From contig KV918818.1 of assembly GCA_002049455.2 (NCBI GenBank), forward strand, positions 62,001 through 126,000: a stretch of DNA of 64,000 nucleotides, written 5' to 3'. The translations under genes were made by a program, and so were the position numbers. The notes under the pieces are model-generated. The model saw nothing but the letters and a program-made list of their open reading frames with translations, ran no database searches and was not told the origin of the DNA. Below are positions 62,570-64,000 of this stretch, piece after piece. The stretch's first letter is position 1. Every line of letters starts with the position of its first letter. The stretch is from Porphyra umbilicalis (lineage: Eukaryota > Rhodophyta > Bangiophyceae > Bangiales > Bangiaceae).

Positions 62570-64000
62570 TCATAGCCACAAGAAGACGCCTGGTGGAAGG
62601 CGGGTATGATGCGCGCGCACGCGTGTCCCAAGTACCGACGCCGAGGAGCGCGCGGACGACGGCCGCGCACGAGCCGGCGAGAGGCGCCGCCAACCGCGTC
62701 TAGCCAAGGGCGAGGGGCGGCGCGTCGACACCACCCCCGTCGCTGTCGCGCCGCGCCGCCCTGCCCCACTGGCGGAGCCGCCGCGGGCAGCGGCAGCGTC
62801 CGTGCCACCCGTGCAGACAGGGCGCGGCCGCCACCCGGTGGCGGCAACGGCGCCACCGCCGCGCGCCGCACCATCCAAAGCAGCCCCCACCGCGTGGCCG
62901 CCTCGCGCGTCGGCGCCCAACGCGGTCGTACGCAAACGAGGCAGACAACCCAACCGACGGCCGCGTGCGCCGCCCCCCGCCGCCCCCGCCTCACCCCCCC
63001 GCCCGCCCCCCCCCCCCAAAAACGTCGCCTCCAGGCGCCCCCACACGGACGCACCCCACCCCGCATCGTCGACCGCTTCCCCCCCCCCGGCGACCGCCGC
63101 CCGCACGCCCGCCGCCACACGCGCGACGCCCGCTTCCCACCCCCCCCCGCCCTCCCCCCCCCACCACCCCATCCAGCACCGCATCAACCTCTGCCGCGGC
63201 GCCGACGCGGCGCAGCGCAACGGCCGCCCGCACGGCGGCGGCCTCCAAGCGCCCCCCCCCCCCCCCAGCGGCGGGGGTGCCCCCCCCTCGACCCGCGACG
63301 CGGCGGCAACGCCCGCCAGCACCTCCCCAAGGAGCTCCACGGCCACCCCCCGGAGGCGCACCCACCCCCACCCCGTCAGCGCCACAAGCGCGTCGACGGC
63401 CGCTTCGGCGGCGGCGGCCGCCGCCGCCACCCCCGCCGCCGCCGTCACCCCATCGTCGGCGGCGAGGGGGGCAGACAACAGAAAAGCAGTGGCGGCCGCC
63501 GCACCCACACCCCGCGCGTGGCCGCCGACGTGCACGCCGGCGGCGGCGGCGAGGGGCGGCACCGCCCCCGCCGCCGCCGCCCGCACCGCCACGTCGGTGG
63601 AGACGAGGGCGGTCGCCGCCGCCGCCGCCGCCGCCGACAGCGTCGCCGACCACTCGGGGGGGGGGGGGGGGACACGGCCGCCAGCGACGCGGGGGGGGTG
63701 ACCGCCCCCAGCACCGCCGCCGCGGCGGTGAGCGTCGCGCGCAGCGTGCGCGCGGCGGCGGTGCCGTCGGCGGCGCCGCCCCCAGACGTGGGCGCGAGCG
63801 TCAAGGCCGTCTGCACCGCCGCGTAGATGCCGGCGGCGTGCGTCGGCGCCACCGTCGGGGCGGCGGCGGCGGCGGCGGCGGCACCGCCGCCCGCGGGCAC
63901 GCCGCGCCGCGCCCCCCCGGCGGCGGCGACAGCAGGTGGGCCAACGCGGTCAGGCCCGCGCGGCGGCGCCCCCCCCCCCACTCCCCACAGAGGGGCAGGG
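62570..64000 (-). CDS. Partial Ala-rich helical protein, continues past the right edge
   Basis: A minus-strand gene enters from beyond 64000. Its helices read AAGIYAAVQTALTLAP, VRAAAAGAVPPLAAAA, AAVDALVALTGWGWVRLRGVAVELLGEVL and AAVRAAVALRRVGAAAEVDAVLDG, which resemble HEAT/ARM-type repeats. The frame changes at G runs near 63660 and 63265, as in other genes here. The 3' end is uncertain: one frame stops at 62570 and another near 62991. The start is outside the window. The repeat-family call is a guess from helix periodicity. Confidence 0.35.

Noticed and set aside
62606-63826. Plus-strand open frame of 406 codons at the right edge
   Set aside because: Arg/Pro/Ala shadow of the minus-strand helical protein.
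1-64000. tRNA, rRNA or CRISPR loci
   Set aside because: No cloverleaf with matching arms and T-loop, no rRNA core sequence and no regularly spaced repeats were found by eye. A covariance-model scan would be decisive.

Overview
The window looks like nuclear DNA of a GC-rich alga, most likely a bangiophyte red alga of the Porphyra/Pyropia type. The evidence is very high GC with long G/C homopolymers, compact genes with no or one to two short introns, GC-biased third codon positions, plastid-type leader peptides, a starch-binding protein, a TOC-type chloroplast-import GTPase and a MEF2-type MADS-box gene. The assignment is inference; no marker gene settles it.

The first 20 kb is a mobile-element zone. 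Positions 424-3114 hold a decayed minus-strand gene with a Gly/Arg/Tyr-rich tail, perhaps gag-like. Positions 3768-4883 hold a PIF/Harbinger DNA transposase whose 3' end was split by a young Ty3/gypsy chromovirus-like LTR retrotransposon (4884-13638, 497-bp LTRs, target duplication gcctg). The rest of the Harbinger element lies beyond 13638. Then come a hAT-type MITE with a perfect 8-bp target duplication (16539-16919), a diverged relative of it, and two nearly identical 629-bp Mutator-like elements (18253-18881 and 19370-19998), one with a 9-bp target duplication.

From 20.6 kb onward the window carries host genes: an FLZ-like zinc-finger protein, a proline-rich repeat protein, a secreted cysteine-rich protein with a decayed possible relative, a TLC-domain membrane protein, an Ala-rich membrane protein, phosphoserine phosphatase, a small acidic protein, DJ-1, a Zim17/DNL zinc-finger protein, a TOC GTPase that appears fused to a calponin-homology domain, a DUF218 protein, an MFS transporter, a MADS-box factor, a small two-helix organelle protein, a starch-binding/EF-hand protein, a two-domain glycosyltransferase, an NSUN2-type RNA methyltransferase and a partial helical protein at the right edge.

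Several genes form divergent pairs sharing about 450-520 bp (phosphoserine phosphatase/acidic protein, DJ-1/Zim17, starch-binding/glycosyltransferase). Eight introns could be placed (135-326 nt), and seven start with GTACGT. Many genes have a pyrimidine-rich leader just before the ATG. Genes with G/C runs of about nine or more change frame at those runs, which most likely reflects homopolymer errors in the assembly; their exact protein sequences should be treated as provisional.
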